Of a stretch of DNA of 27,144 bases, positions 9,183 through 17,130 are shown piece after piece. The stretch's first letter is position 1; each line of letters begins with the position of its first letter. Under the pieces are notes generated by a model. The model did not search any database. It saw nothing but the letters and a program-made list of their open reading frames with translations, and had not been told where the DNA came from. Source of the DNA: CAZXCK01 sp964639225. Lineage in GTDB: Bacteria > Chloroflexota > Anaerolineae > Aggregatilineales > Phototrophicaceae. Position numbers and translations under genes: made by a program. The stretch covers positions 1 to 27,144 of the forward strand of contig CAZXCK010000050.1 of the NCBI GenBank assembly GCA_964639225.1, written 5' to 3'.

Positions 9183-9188
9183 ATTATA
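9183..9188 (-). promoter_or_regulatory. -10 box for the aldehyde dehydrogenase-rluD unit
   Basis: A perfect TATAAT on the minus strand lies about 39 bases upstream of the ATG at 9144. No convincing -35 is visible at 16-18 bases spacing. Confidence 0.45.
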
Positions 9189-9315
9189 ACGAATAATCGG
9201 CGAATAGGTACCGGTTTGCCTGTGTTCTGGGGTGCATCCGGAAACAGGGGCGTGTTTGCAGCTTTCGCGCCACCAGGAGTTCAAGTGGGCGCGCTGTAGA
9301 ACGCCCTACGATGGC

Positions 9316-9341
9316 GCCGGGTGGCGTATACGCCACCCGGC
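9316..9341. repeat. Perfect 26-bp palindrome before the membrane protein gene
   Basis: Two 13-base arms, GCCGGGTGGCGTA and TACGCCACCCGGC, abut with no spacer. It lies 36 bases upstream of the ATG at 9378. No T-run follows on either strand. It could be a factor-independent stop for either flank, or a symmetrical protein-binding site. The rest of 9145-9377 shows no gene. Confidence 0.8.
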
Positions 9342-9365
9342 TTCCTGTATCTCAGACGTTTTAGC

Positions 9366-9371
9366 TACAAT
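9366..9371 (+). promoter_or_regulatory. -10 box placed for leaderless transcription
   Basis: TACAAT ends 6 bases before the ATG at 9378, so the expected transcription start falls on or next to the A of the start codon. An AGGGG lies only one base from the ATG, too close to act as a normal ribosome site. Confidence 0.45.
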
Positions 9372-9377
9372 AGGGGC

Positions 9378-10301
9378 ATGTTCTCATGGCGATTATGGCG
9401 CGACCTGCACCAATACGACGCGGCACATCCTGTCTTCCAGCGTGCCAGCAGAACGGTGGATACAGCCGCTCTGTGGGCGCGCCGATTCAACCCACTGGCC
9501 GATGGGCGCGTGCGTCTGGCGCTGCTTGTCCTGGCGCTGGCGGCCAGCCTTGTCCGGCCAGAGGTCATCGTCCTGCTGCTGCTCCTGCCCGTCATACTCA
9601 TGCTGCTGATCGCCGCGCTGCCCGCCTGGCTGCCGCTGGTCGTCTTCGTTTATGGACTGATACAGGCTGTCGCTATCAGCCACACCCTCGCAACCGAGAA
9701 TGAGCGGGCTACCCATGAACTGCTCTATCTGGGTTCCGCTGGCCCGCTGGGAACCGACTGGACGATCAGCCGATCTATCCTGCACCGGGGCGAGGGCTTC
9801 GCCGTGCTGCGTGTGGTGGTGCGTGTAATCCTGCTGCCGGTCTGTCTGCTGCTTGGGGCGCTGGCACTACTGATGCTGTTCAGGGCGAACAGCGGCATGG
9901 CGTTGCAGACCATCGTCGAGGCGAGCCTGCTGTTGGCGCTGGTGTATACCGGCTACACGCAGTCTGTGGTCACGAGTGTGCTGGTGGGTATGCTGGTGCC
10001 ACACTACGTCAGATCGCGGGAGATCGTCGCCATCAGCGCGGCTGGTGTCTACAGCGCACTGCAGGTCGGGTCGTATGCGCTGGCGCTGTTAGTCAGCTTC
10101 GATGTGCTGCCGGCGATCCATACCGCGCTGCCTGTTGAGGGCTGGCTGGCCGGGGTCGTGCTGGCGCTCCTGCGCTTTGCGCTCGTCCTGGGCATCCGGG
10201 AACTGCTGATCTACATCGTATGGCAGCGCCTGCTTGACCGACTCAACATTGACGACAGCGAGCGCATCCTAACGAACAATCAGCCGCCAAACACAACCTG
10301 A
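9378..10301 (+). CDS. Polytopic membrane protein of unknown function
   Basis: From ATG 9378 the protein is 307 residues, beginning MFSWRLWRDLHQYD. The N-terminal 50 residues are soluble; several hydrophobic segments follow, including a very Leu-rich pair (ALLVLALAASLV, VIVLLLLLPVILMLLIAAL), a second pair near the middle (VVVRVILLPVCLLLGALALLML, IVEASLLLALVYTGY), and two near the C-terminus. The layout recalls permease subunits of ABC-2 type exporters, where a conserved soluble stretch such as ATENERATHELLYLGSAGP separates the first segments, but no ATPase partner is adjacent and I do not recognise a family. An upstream ATG at 9321 lies inside the 26-bp palindrome, so I prefer 9378. The 3' end overlaps the convergent GH38-like gene by 22 bases. 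Confidence 0.75.
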   Translation: MFSWRLWRDLHQYDAAHPVFQRASRTVDTAALWARRFNPLADGRVRLALLVLALAASLVRPEVIVLLLLLPVILMLLIAALPAWLPLVVFVYGLIQAVAISHTLATENERATHELLYLGSAGPLGTDWTISRSILHRGEGFAVLRVVVRVILLPVCLLLGALALLMLFRANSGMALQTIVEASLLLALVYTGYTQSVVTSVLVGMLVPHYVRSREIVAISAAGVYSALQVGSYALALLVSFDVLPAIHTALPVEGWLAGVVLALLRFALVLGIRELLIYIVWQRLLDRLNIDDSERILTNNQPPNTT

Positions 10302-12853
10302 ACGGTAACAATCTCGTGAGGATTCAGGCGCAGGGTGATGAGGCCGTTGACATCCGGCGACAGCGGGCGCTCGGCTTCCTCGGCCAGCGATACCACTCGC
10401 GCCGCGCGCGGGCGTTCGTGTGGCGTCAGCCACACCTCGACCGGCTGCGGGTGCGGATTCCACAGGCGCGCCAGCCAGCCTTTGCCCTGCTGCGGTGGTT
10501 TGAGCGCCGTCAGGATGGCCCCCTCGCCGTCGCTGTCGGCCCCGGTGGCGCGGTCGCTGACAACGCTCAGATAGCTGCGCCGGGCCGGAGCCGGGGCATC
10601 GGCATAGACATGTACACGCAGCGGCGCGTCGAAGGCCGCCGCCCGCAGTGCCGCCGCTGTATCCGGCACGCTGACCAGGGCGTATTCGCTGGTGAAGGGA
10701 CGCTGACACTGTGCATCCGGGACACTGAGCGCGGGCGCTGGCTGGCTCTGCCGACCGGGCCGGTCGGGGCGCGCCAGCCAGCCGACCGCGCGCGCCAGCG
10801 TGAGGGCCAGCGTCGTCTGGTCGTCCTCCGGCAGCGGCTGGACTTCCGGCAGGCCGCGTGTGAGCAGCGCCATCAGCCGACCGTCTGCGTGAGGCACGGC
10901 GGCGAAGCGCTGCATGGTCAGCGGCGGTGTATCAGCATTGACCGGGTGTGAATCGACGGCGAAAGGCGCGCCCACCTGCACCCGACTCACCGGCGCGCCC
11001 GTGCGCAGATGCGCCCGCAGCCGGTGATCGTGCGCGGTGTTGTCGAACGTCGTGCGCAGGTACAGGCCCGGCTCGTGATCGTAAAAGGTGGCGGTGGTCG
11101 TCAGCTCAATGAGCCGAACGCCGCGCCCCCGGCTGCCATCCGGGCGCAGTTCGGGGGCCACGCGCAGCCGGTGCCGCAGGATCAGCCGTTCGTACAGCGG
11201 ACAGGACTCGACCTCGACCTCGCCGGCCAGCTTCGCCTGCTCGATCACATCCGGCTGCGGCGCGCAGTAATCGAAGATGTCGCCGGCGTCGCCGCCATCG
11301 ACGAAACGCAGCACATCGTTGATGTCGTGGCCGCCACCAGACCAGCGCAGCGCGCCATCGACCACGCTCAGACGCTCGTCGCTGACGTTGCGGATGCTGT
11401 CGCCGCTGGCCCGGCTGACGGCGCAGCTTGCCGGGGGCGGGGCCGCGTGCAGATGGAGCGTATAGCTGGCATAGCCCACCGCCGGGGCCTGCGCGCAGAA
11501 GACCAGCCGCCCGCTTTCGACATTCTCATCCCAGGCGAACAGAACCTCAGCGCCGTCAGGGTCCAGCAGGCGCGCCGGGTGACGGTCCGGCGGCAGCGCC
11601 AGCGCCACCTCGACGACCTGCTGCAGCGGCCAGTTGTGACCGTTCCAGGCGACGAGGTGCAGCGTATCGCTGTCCAGGGGGATGGCGGATCGCTGCGGTG
11701 TGCCAGGCAGGGAGTCCAGCGCGCGCGCCGCGATCTCGCGGCTGGCGTCTTCGATCTGCTGGCTGCGCAGTTCCGCCGCGCGGCATACCGCATCATCAGC
11801 GCCGCCACCCAGTGCCTCGACCGACTGGTTGCGCAGCAGCAGACGCCACGCATGGTCCAGCAGCGCGACGAGATTGCGCGAGTGGGCAGGCTGGCCATGA
11901 GTCAGGGCGATAGCCAGCCAGGGTTCGACCTGGTGGACCAGTTCGGCCTGCAGGCGGGCATTGATCTGTTTAAGGTGCAGCCGGGCCGATGCCTGCCCGT
12001 TGTGGCTGTGCCCCAATGCCCCCTGATGGACCGGCTGTTCCATACTGACCAGCGCCTTACGCCGTTCGGTCAGGTAGGCAGCCAGATCATCGGTGATGAT
12101 CTCCAGGCCGGTGCGGGCGGCCAACTGGTCGGCGAAATCGGCGGGCAGGTGGGCGCTGGCGTTGACATCGACCAGCCACAGGATCGGCCCTTCGCCGCGC
12201 GCGCGCTGGGACTCAATATCGAGCGCCGCCTGCTCGACGGTGATGGGCGGGCGCGACCAGCCCGCCGAAGCGGGAACAGCGAGCACCTGCACGCGGAAAT
12301 CGCCGGGCGACTGCCAGTGAACAACATGACCGGGCGCAGCGTCCGCCGCCAGCAGCGCCGTATCGAGTTTGAAGCCGCGCAGAATCTGCGGGAGCTGGGC
12401 GGCGTGGCTGCTGCCGATCAGCAGATAAGCCACTGGCAGCAGTGTCAGGCCATAACGCCGGCTGTCGGCGCGGGCCACCAGCAGATTGCGGATAATCGAC
12501 TCGCCGCTGACCAGCGTATCATCGACCAGCGTATACCAGGGACCGATTCCCAGCCGGCCACCAGCGTTGAAAATCGCCAGCAGGGCCAGCATATCGTCAC
12601 GGATGGCGGCGACATCTTCCAGCAGGCTGGTATGGCCGCCCAGCAGCAGCTTGCGCACCGGCAGTCCGTCCCCGGCTTTCATGCGGCTGTTGAGATCGTC
12701 GAGGGTGTCCAGCAGGGCGGCCCGGCGAACTTCGTGCGGCTGAAAGCTGTCTACACGGCGGTCGAGCACAGCGACGGCGTGAATGGCGGTTTTGACGACC
12801 GGCGGCGTCAGCGGTCTTGTCTGTAGATCGCGCGGCTGTTGGGGGTCGGTCAT
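10280..12853 (-). CDS. GH38 alpha-mannosidase homologue, predicted catalytically inactive
   Basis: An 857-residue protein with the layout of bacterial GH38 enzymes: N-terminal catalytic-type domain (about 22-265), helical middle domain (about 285-380) and C-terminal beta-sandwich domains (about 400-857). Family-typical stretches are GRLGIGPWYTLVDDTLVSGESIIRNLL (99-125), AAQLPQILRGF (151-161), SARLHLKQINARL (289-301) and WRLLLRNQ (336-343). Active GH38 enzymes hold zinc with His and Asp of an HWD motif, a nucleophile Asp, and His of an HD(S/A)I motif. Aligned by eye, these are V29 (D31 kept), I146 and V345-E346, so three of four ligands and the nucleophile are gone. Hydrolysis is therefore unlikely; a binding or scaffold role is inference. 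The start at ATG 12853 has a strong AGGAGA (12861-12866, minus). There is no signal peptide, so it is probably cytoplasmic. Divergent from the LysM gene. Confidence 0.78.
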   Translation of the reverse strand: MTDPQQPRDLQTRPLTPPVVKTAIHAVAVLDRRVDSFQPHEVRRAALLDTLDDLNSRMKAGDGLPVRKLLLGGHTSLLEDVAAIRDDMLALLAIFNAGGRLGIGPWYTLVDDTLVSGESIIRNLLVARADSRRYGLTLLPVAYLLIGSSHAAQLPQILRGFKLDTALLAADAAPGHVVHWQSPGDFRVQVLAVPASAGWSRPPITVEQAALDIESQRARGEGPILWLVDVNASAHLPADFADQLAARTGLEIITDDLAAYLTERRKALVSMEQPVHQGALGHSHNGQASARLHLKQINARLQAELVHQVEPWLAIALTHGQPAHSRNLVALLDHAWRLLLRNQSVEALGGGADDAVCRAAELRSQQIEDASREIAARALDSLPGTPQRSAIPLDSDTLHLVAWNGHNWPLQQVVEVALALPPDRHPARLLDPDGAEVLFAWDENVESGRLVFCAQAPAVGYASYTLHLHAAPPPASCAVSRASGDSIRNVSDERLSVVDGALRWSGGGHDINDVLRFVDGGDAGDIFDYCAPQPDVIEQAKLAGEVEVESCPLYERLILRHRLRVAPELRPDGSRGRGVRLIELTTTATFYDHEPGLYLRTTFDNTAHDHRLRAHLRTGAPVSRVQVGAPFAVDSHPVNADTPPLTMQRFAAVPHADGRLMALLTRGLPEVQPLPEDDQTTLALTLARAVGWLARPDRPGRQSQPAPALSVPDAQCQRPFTSEYALVSVPDTAAALRAAAFDAPLRVHVYADAPAPARRSYLSVVSDRATGADSDGEGAILTALKPPQQGKGWLARLWNPHPQPVEVWLTPHERPRAARVVSLAEEAERPLSPDVNGLITLRLNPHEIVTVQVVFGG

Positions 12854-12933
12854 GACGTTATCTCCTGCTGATACGCATAACTCTCATCATAACGCAATCA
12901 TGGCGATTTGATGTTGGTGTTTTCGGGGTGCAA

Positions 12934-12962
12934 TTGCTGCTGCTGGCAGCCTGTGCTAAGAT
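12934..12962 (+). promoter_or_regulatory. Promoter of the LysM/LTD gene
   Basis: TTGCTG (12934-12939), a 17-base spacer and TAAGAT (12957-12962), the latter preceded by an extended TG-C. The expected start near 12969 leaves a leader of about 37 bases before ATG 13006. Confidence 0.6.
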
Positions 12963-13005
12963 GTTCACCATAGCGAGGCTTTCGTATCAGGCAGGGGTAA
13001 GACCG

Positions 13006-14082
13006 ATGAAACGTCGCGGGCTAATTCCGTTTATCCTGTTGAATATTCTGTTAACGGCTCTGGTCGCCTATGGCATCATCAGCCTGTTTTCTTCCGACGA
13101 GGCCAGCGAGCCGCAGGAAAGGCTGGTTACCTTTGAGGTAATCGTCACCGCCACCCCTGACCCGCTGGTGACGCCGAACGTCATCGTCGTCACCGCCACT
13201 TCCGACCCCAGCCAGCCAGAACGGGTCGAGATTCCAGAGAGCGCCCGCGATGGCGAGGTCGAGCCGCCGCCAACCTCAGAATCGGATGCGGACAACACCC
13301 AGCCCGACGGGGAAGCAGGGGAACAATCCGTCGCTGATGCTGGGGAACAGTCCGCCGACGCCGAGGAACAGACCAACGGCCTGCCAGAGGGCTGTATCGA
13401 GCACGTCATCGCCGATGGTGAGTTTCCGTCGCTGATCGCTGAGCGTTACGAGGTGAACGTCTTTACGCTGCTGGCTGTCAACGGGCTGGACGAGGAGACA
13501 TCCACCCTGCTGCAGATTGGCGATGTGCTGATCGTGCCGCTGGAAGGCTGCCCGGTGGAAGATTTCGTGCAGCAAACGGCTGAGGATAATGACGCGGACG
13601 CAACCGGAGATGACGAGTCGCCAGCCGCAACCAGCGAGCCAACACTGAGCGCCGCCCAGCAGTTGGGCCGTACCAACCCGGACGGCCAGCCCATCACCAC
13701 GCCGGAATCGACGATCCAGCCGACGCCAACCCCCACCCGCACCCTGGCCCCCACAGCAGAAAATGCCCAGGTGGAGATCGTGCAGGTGATCGGCGCGGGG
13801 GATATCACCCTCGAAGCGGTTGAGATTCGCAACAACGGCGCGTTGATCGACGTGGGCGGCTGGACCCTGAGCGACGGCGACGGCAACTCGTTCGTTTTTC
13901 CGGGCACGCAGCGCCTGTTCAGCGGCGGCGGCGTCACCGTCCACACGCAGCGCGGCGACAACTCGCCCATCGCTTATTACTGGGGCCGCGATGAGGCGGT
14001 CTACCAGCCGGGCGATGTCATCACCCTGACCGACCGCGACGGCAACATCCAGGCGTCGCTGCGCCTGCCGGAAACACCATAG
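13006..14082 (+). CDS. Membrane-anchored LysM and lamin-tail-domain protein
   Basis: A 358-residue extracytoplasmic protein. Residues 7-29 form one membrane helix after MKRRG, acting as an uncleaved anchor or signal. A low-complexity Pro/Thr/acidic spacer follows (about 30-128). A LysM-like module spans about 133-178 (HVIADGEFPSLIAERYEVNV...LQIGDVLIVPL), flanked by cysteines C130 and C182 that could form a disulfide. A second Pro/Thr-rich spacer (about 190-252) leads to a lamin-tail (LTD) domain at about 255-356 (EAVEIRNNGALIDVGGWTLSD...GDVITLTDRDG). LysM modules usually bind peptidoglycan or chitin-like glycans; LTD domains occur in secreted proteins of unsettled role. The ATG at 13006 has AGGGGTAAGA upstream and lies downstream of the predicted transcription start, which excludes the longer frame from 12928. 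Monocistronic: own promoter and terminator. Confidence 0.85.
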   Translation: MKRRGLIPFILLNILLTALVAYGIISLFSSDEASEPQERLVTFEVIVTATPDPLVTPNVIVVTATSDPSQPERVEIPESARDGEVEPPPTSESDADNTQPDGEAGEQSVADAGEQSADAEEQTNGLPEGCIEHVIADGEFPSLIAERYEVNVFTLLAVNGLDEETSTLLQIGDVLIVPLEGCPVEDFVQQTAEDNDADATGDDESPAATSEPTLSAAQQLGRTNPDGQPITTPESTIQPTPTPTRTLAPTAENAQVEIVQVIGAGDITLEAVEIRNNGALIDVGGWTLSDGDGNSFVFPGTQRLFSGGGVTVHTQRGDNSPIAYYWGRDEAVYQPGDVITLTDRDGNIQASLRLPETP

Positions 14083-14117
14083 CCGGTTTTTTCAGCGCCT
14101 GTTCCAGCAACAATATG

Positions 14118-14153
14118 CAGCCAGTCCGTATCCGTTGGGCTGGCTGTTTTTTT
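14118..14153 (+). terminator. Intrinsic terminator of the LysM/LTD gene
   Basis: A 10-bp stem with one G-T pair, CAGCCAGTCC / GGGCTGGCTG, a 9-base loop and a run of seven T (14147-14153). It lies 36 bases after the stop. The T-run is on the plus side only. Confidence 0.9.
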
Positions 14154-14170
14154 GTGGCGACGGCGTGGCG

Positions 14171-14533
14171 TTAAAGGTTCTGGACGATGGCGCGCAGTTC
14201 ACGCGGGCTGACCGGTTTGACCAGCAGCCGGTCGTTAGGGCCAAGCTGAGCTTCCAGCACTTTGGCGACCAGCGTGTTGGCTGTGGATATGATGATCGGC
14301 ATGTTGTTGAGGTCTGGCCGGGCGCGCAGTTTCTTGTAGATATAATGGCCAGAGACGTGTGGCAGGTTCATATCCAGCACGACAAGATCGGGGGTGTTGT
14401 TGTCGAAGTAAGCCAGTGCCTCGTTGCCGTTCAGAATATGATCCGAATCATAACCAGCCATTTCCAGAGTCAGCGTGTAGATGTCGCCGATTTCCGGATT
14501 GTCCTCAATGATAAGGGCGCGTTTCTGAGCCAT
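14171..14533 (-). CDS. Single-domain response regulator (CheY-like receiver)
   Basis: A 120-residue stand-alone receiver with no output domain. Acidic pocket E10/D11, phospho-acceptor D54 in VVLDMNLP, S83/T84 and K106 in LLVKPVSP are all present, so it should be phosphorylatable. Such proteins pass phosphate within relays or act by protein contact. No histidine kinase is in the window. I chose ATG 14533 (MAQKRALI) because GGAGAG lies 4-5 bases upstream; ATG 14545 and TTG 14548 are in frame but lack a ribosome site. A TATAAT at 14578-14583 would give a leader of about 40 bases. It faces the LysM gene terminator. Confidence 0.88.
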   Translation of the reverse strand: MAQKRALIIEDNPEIGDIYTLTLEMAGYDSDHILNGNEALAYFDNNTPDLVVLDMNLPHVSGHYIYKKLRARPDLNNMPIIISTANTLVAKVLEAQLGPNDRLLVKPVSPRELRAIVQNL

Positions 14534-14577
14534 TATGCTCTCCATCAATTCTTAATGCTTTAATTTTTCCTGTTAAT

Positions 14578-14604
14578 ATTATAGCTCAATTCTGATTTCG
14601 ACAA
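14578..14604 (-). promoter_or_regulatory. Promoter of the single-domain response regulator
   Basis: On the minus strand TTGTCG (14599-14604), a 15-base spacer and a perfect TATAAT (14578-14583). The spacer is short, but the local sequence is notably AT-rich and the -10 is ideal. Confidence 0.5.
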
Positions 14605-14682
14605 ATTCCCGAATCTGGCTGGCAAACACGAAACCTGTCATAATCACGGGTGAAACAGATTAGACGAAAGTGACATGCAACC

Positions 14683-15174
14683 ATGACCCGACGAATCGAA
14701 CCCGGACCCGGCCAGGAATCGGTGTGGGATTATCCCCGCCCGCCGCGTGTGGAACCGAGCGCCCGCCTGGTGCGTGTGGAATTCAACGGCCACGTCATCG
14801 CCGAGACGACGCGCGCCGTCCGCGTGCTGGAGACGAGCCATCCGCCGGTGTATTACATCCCGCCGGAAGATGTCGATATAACCTGCTTCCAGGCCACCAA
14901 CCGTCGCACCTTCTGCGAGTTCAAGGGCGCGGCGCGTTACTGGACGATCCGCGTGGGCCAGCGCCAGGCCGAAAACGCCGCCTGGAGCTATCCGCAGCCC
15001 GAACCCGGCTTTGAAGCCATCCGCGATTATCTGGCGATCTACCCCAGCCGCGTTGATGCGTGTACGGTCGATGGCGAGCGCGTCCAGGCGCAGACCGGCG
15101 ATTTCTACGGCGGCTGGATCACATCCGATATTGTCGGCCCGTTCAAGGGCGGGCCGGGGACAATCGGCTGGTAG
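14683..15174 (+). CDS. DUF427 family protein
   Basis: A 163-residue protein matching the DUF427 (PF04248) pattern: VEFNGHVIAETTRAVRVLETSHPPVYYIPPEDV (about 32-64), TFCEFKGAARYW (about 75-86), AAWSYPQP (about 97-104) and the C-terminal AIYPSRVDACTVDGERV. The family is small, single-domain, beta-rich and of unknown biochemical function; an ancient link to nucleotidyltransferase-like folds has been suggested in the family name but nothing here proves it. The start is ATG 14683 with a weak ribosome site. A CATAAT at 14637-14642, in the short divergent region shared with the response regulator, is a possible -10. Confidence 0.85.
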   Translation: MTRRIEPGPGQESVWDYPRPPRVEPSARLVRVEFNGHVIAETTRAVRVLETSHPPVYYIPPEDVDITCFQATNRRTFCEFKGAARYWTIRVGQRQAENAAWSYPQPEPGFEAIRDYLAIYPSRVDACTVDGERVQAQTGDFYGGWITSDIVGPFKGGPGTIGW

Positions 15175-15216
15175 CGCCGCGCTCCGTCAATTTGTACAAC
15201 TGTACATGGTGACAAT

Positions 15217-15243
15217 GGGGCAGATTTCCCAATTATCTGCCCC
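15217..15243. repeat. 9-bp inverted repeat after the DUF427 gene
   Basis: GGGGCAGAT and ATCTGCCCC flank a 9-base AT-rich loop. It lies 43 bases after the DUF427 stop. There is no following T-run, so its role as terminator or operator is open. Confidence 0.6.
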
Positions 15244-15460
15244 GCACCACCGGCTACCCCAGCATCCCCTGCCTGAGAGCTTGCTGAGAAGCCGCTGTTA
15301 TGCGCGACGATTTTCCACATTTCGACGAACAGCCGATGACTTTTGTCTATTGCTGACAGGTTGGGTGTCGTACAAGATGTCTAAAGCCAGCGCCGATCAC
15401 TCACAAACAAGCCACATATTGCTCGAAAATGCCACAACAGCATCTCATTTAGCATAAAAA

Positions 15461-15475
15461 CACAAGTCACTTGTG
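15461..15475. promoter_or_regulatory. Operator-like inverted repeat upstream of amt
   Basis: CACAAG-TCA-CTTGTG, a 15-base near-palindrome in AT-rich DNA 160 bases upstream of the amt start and about 110 bases upstream of its likely -10. The size and symmetry suit a dimeric regulator. The regulator is not identified. Confidence 0.3.
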
Positions 15476-15634
15476 GAAATATGCCGAAGCGCGGCGCGCA
15501 AACTTTATCACATCTTGCGGTAAACGCAGGATGCGCTGCGGTTCTACACTTCCTGACAAGTAGTGAATGCCATCATCTGCAAGCATAAGATGCCAGTCAC
15601 TGCGTTACGGAATGTCGAGGGAGGTTAAGTCCAC

Positions 15635-17080
15635 ATGATACGCAGAGGAATGTTCAAAGTCATTGCAGCAGTTGGTATTGCAGCCCTGTTCCTGATGGTG
15701 GCCAACCTGGCGGTGTTCGCCCAGGACGAGCCAGCAGAGGAAACGGTGGCGATCACCCTGGAAGGTGTCGAAGCGATGACGGCCAGTGTCGCCTTCAGCG
15801 TAGACATGGTCTGGATTCTGATCGCCGGTTTCCTGGTCTTTTCGATGCAGGCCGGTTTCGCCATGCTGGAAGCGGGCATGATCCGCCAGGGTGGCGTGGT
15901 CAACTCGCTGGCGGAGAACTTCTTCGACTCCACCGCGACCGCGCTGGTGTTCTTCGCCATCGGCTTCGGCATCGCCTACGGCGACACCATCAGCGGGCTG
16001 TTCGGCAGCAGCCTGTTCTTCCTGGGCGGCGCGGCGGGCACAGCCGGTACGCAGGAAGAGGCGCGCCTGTTCCTGGACGCTTTCTACCAGTTCTGTTTCG
16101 CGGCGGCGGCGGCGACGATCATCACCGGCGCCATGGCCGAACGCACCAACTTCACCGCCAAAATCATCTACAGTGCCCTGACCGCGCTCATTATCTACCC
16201 GGTGGTTGTCCATTGGGTGTGGCAGGGCGAAGGCTGGCTGACCGATCTGGGCTTCGTTGACTTCGCCGGCAGCACGGTTGTGCATCAGGTGGGCGGCGTG
16301 CTGGCGCTGGTGGGCGCTTATATGGTGGGTGCGCGTCATGGCGTGGACCCCAAAAATCCGCCGCAGGGTCATAACATGGCGCTGGCCACGCTGGGCACGT
16401 TCGTGCTGTGGTTCGGCTGGTACGGCTTCAACGTCGGCTCCACGCTGGATGCTTCCGATCCTGGCCTGATGGGCCTGACCGCCGTCAACACGACGCTGGC
16501 GGCAGCGGCGGGCGCGGTGGCCGCCATGACACTGATGTACCTGCGCACCCAGAAATGGGACCTGACCTACATGCTCAACGGTTCGCTGGCGGGCCTGGTG
16601 TCGATCACGGCGAGCTGCGCCTTCGTCTCGCCGACCTCGGCGGTGCTGGTGGGCCTGATGGGCGGCGTTATCGTGGTGCTGGCGATTGACGCGGTGCGCC
16701 GGGCCGGTATCGACGACGCGGTGGGCGCTTTCGCCGTACACGGCGCGTGCGGTATGTTCGGCTCGCTGAGCATCGGACTGTTCGGCCTGGAAGCGCTGGT
16801 GGGCGAGGGTTCCGCCGGTGTCTTCGCTGGTGGCGGCCTGTCTCTGCTGGGTATCCAGGCGGTGGGCGTGGTGGCCGTGCTGGCCTGGACGCTGGTCACC
16901 GGCGGCATCATGTTCGGCGCGATGAAGGCGCTGGGCATCCTGCGCATCCCGGAACACGTGCTGATGATCGACGCCCACGAGCACGGCGCGTCGGCCTGGC
17001 CGGATGTTCTGCCGCTGCCGGAGACCCCCGGCAACGTGACCGGCGGCGCATCCAAACCGGCTCCGGCCACTGGAGACTAA
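15635..17080 (+). CDS. amt: Ammonium transporter (Amt family)
   Basis: A 481-residue inner-membrane channel for ammonium. An N-terminal signal-like segment (FKVIAAVGIAALFLMVANLAVFA, cleavage near 29) precedes the 11-helix Amt fold. Family signatures: GFAMLEAGMIR (74-84), FDFAGSTVVH-type motif (209-217), HNMALATLGTFVLWFGWYGFN (246-266) and DDAVGAFAVHG (360-370). The twin pore histidines are H217 and H369. The cytoplasmic tail keeps the EHVLMIDAHEHG segment and ends in a Pro/Gly-rich extension. The ATG at 15635 has GGGAGGT 9 bases upstream. No glnK/glnB gene is adjacent, so its PII control, if any, is encoded elsewhere. Transcription appears monocistronic, ending at the hairpin near 17131. Confidence 0.96.
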   Translation: MIRRGMFKVIAAVGIAALFLMVANLAVFAQDEPAEETVAITLEGVEAMTASVAFSVDMVWILIAGFLVFSMQAGFAMLEAGMIRQGGVVNSLAENFFDSTATALVFFAIGFGIAYGDTISGLFGSSLFFLGGAAGTAGTQEEARLFLDAFYQFCFAAAAATIITGAMAERTNFTAKIIYSALTALIIYPVVVHWVWQGEGWLTDLGFVDFAGSTVVHQVGGVLALVGAYMVGARHGVDPKNPPQGHNMALATLGTFVLWFGWYGFNVGSTLDASDPGLMGLTAVNTTLAAAAGAVAAMTLMYLRTQKWDLTYMLNGSLAGLVSITASCAFVSPTSAVLVGLMGGVIVVLAIDAVRRAGIDDAVGAFAVHGACGMFGSLSIGLFGLEALVGEGSAGVFAGGGLSLLGIQAVGVVAVLAWTLVTGGIMFGAMKALGILRIPEHVLMIDAHEHGASAWPDVLPLPETPGNVTGGASKPAPATGD

Positions 17081-17130
17081 ACACTAACTTTGTGAGCACA
17101 CCGGCTTTGTTTCGACGGTCGGTTGTATCA

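Larger units (their letters stand above)
15175..15634. other. 460-base intergenic region upstream of amt
   Basis: No gene is supported here. It holds three small inverted repeats: TGTAC-N4-GTACA at 15193-15206; GGGGCAGAT-N9-ATCTGCCCC at 15217-15243, possibly the end of the DUF427 transcript though it lacks a T-run; and CACAAG-TCA-CTTGTG at 15461-15475. A TAAGAT -10-like hexamer lies at 15586-15591, about 44 bases before the amt start, without a good -35. The middle part (about 15300-15480) is more AT-rich than its surroundings. The region is long and symmetrical enough to suggest regulation of amt, for instance by nitrogen status, but no known nitrogen-regulator site was recognised. Confidence 0.5.

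Noticed and set aside
11009..12826. Open frame of 605 codons antisense to the GH38-like gene
   Set aside because: No domain, Gln/Arg/Ala-rich shadow composition, and the minus-strand gene has a strong ribosome site and GH38 motifs.
15194..15205. NtcA-like site upstream of amt
   Set aside because: GTA and TAC are separated by 6 bases instead of the 8 expected for NtcA, so it was kept only as a plain inverted repeat.
15605..16984. Long His/Gln-rich frame antisense to amt
   Set aside because: Composition is typical of a shadow; the plus strand encodes an unmistakable Amt protein.
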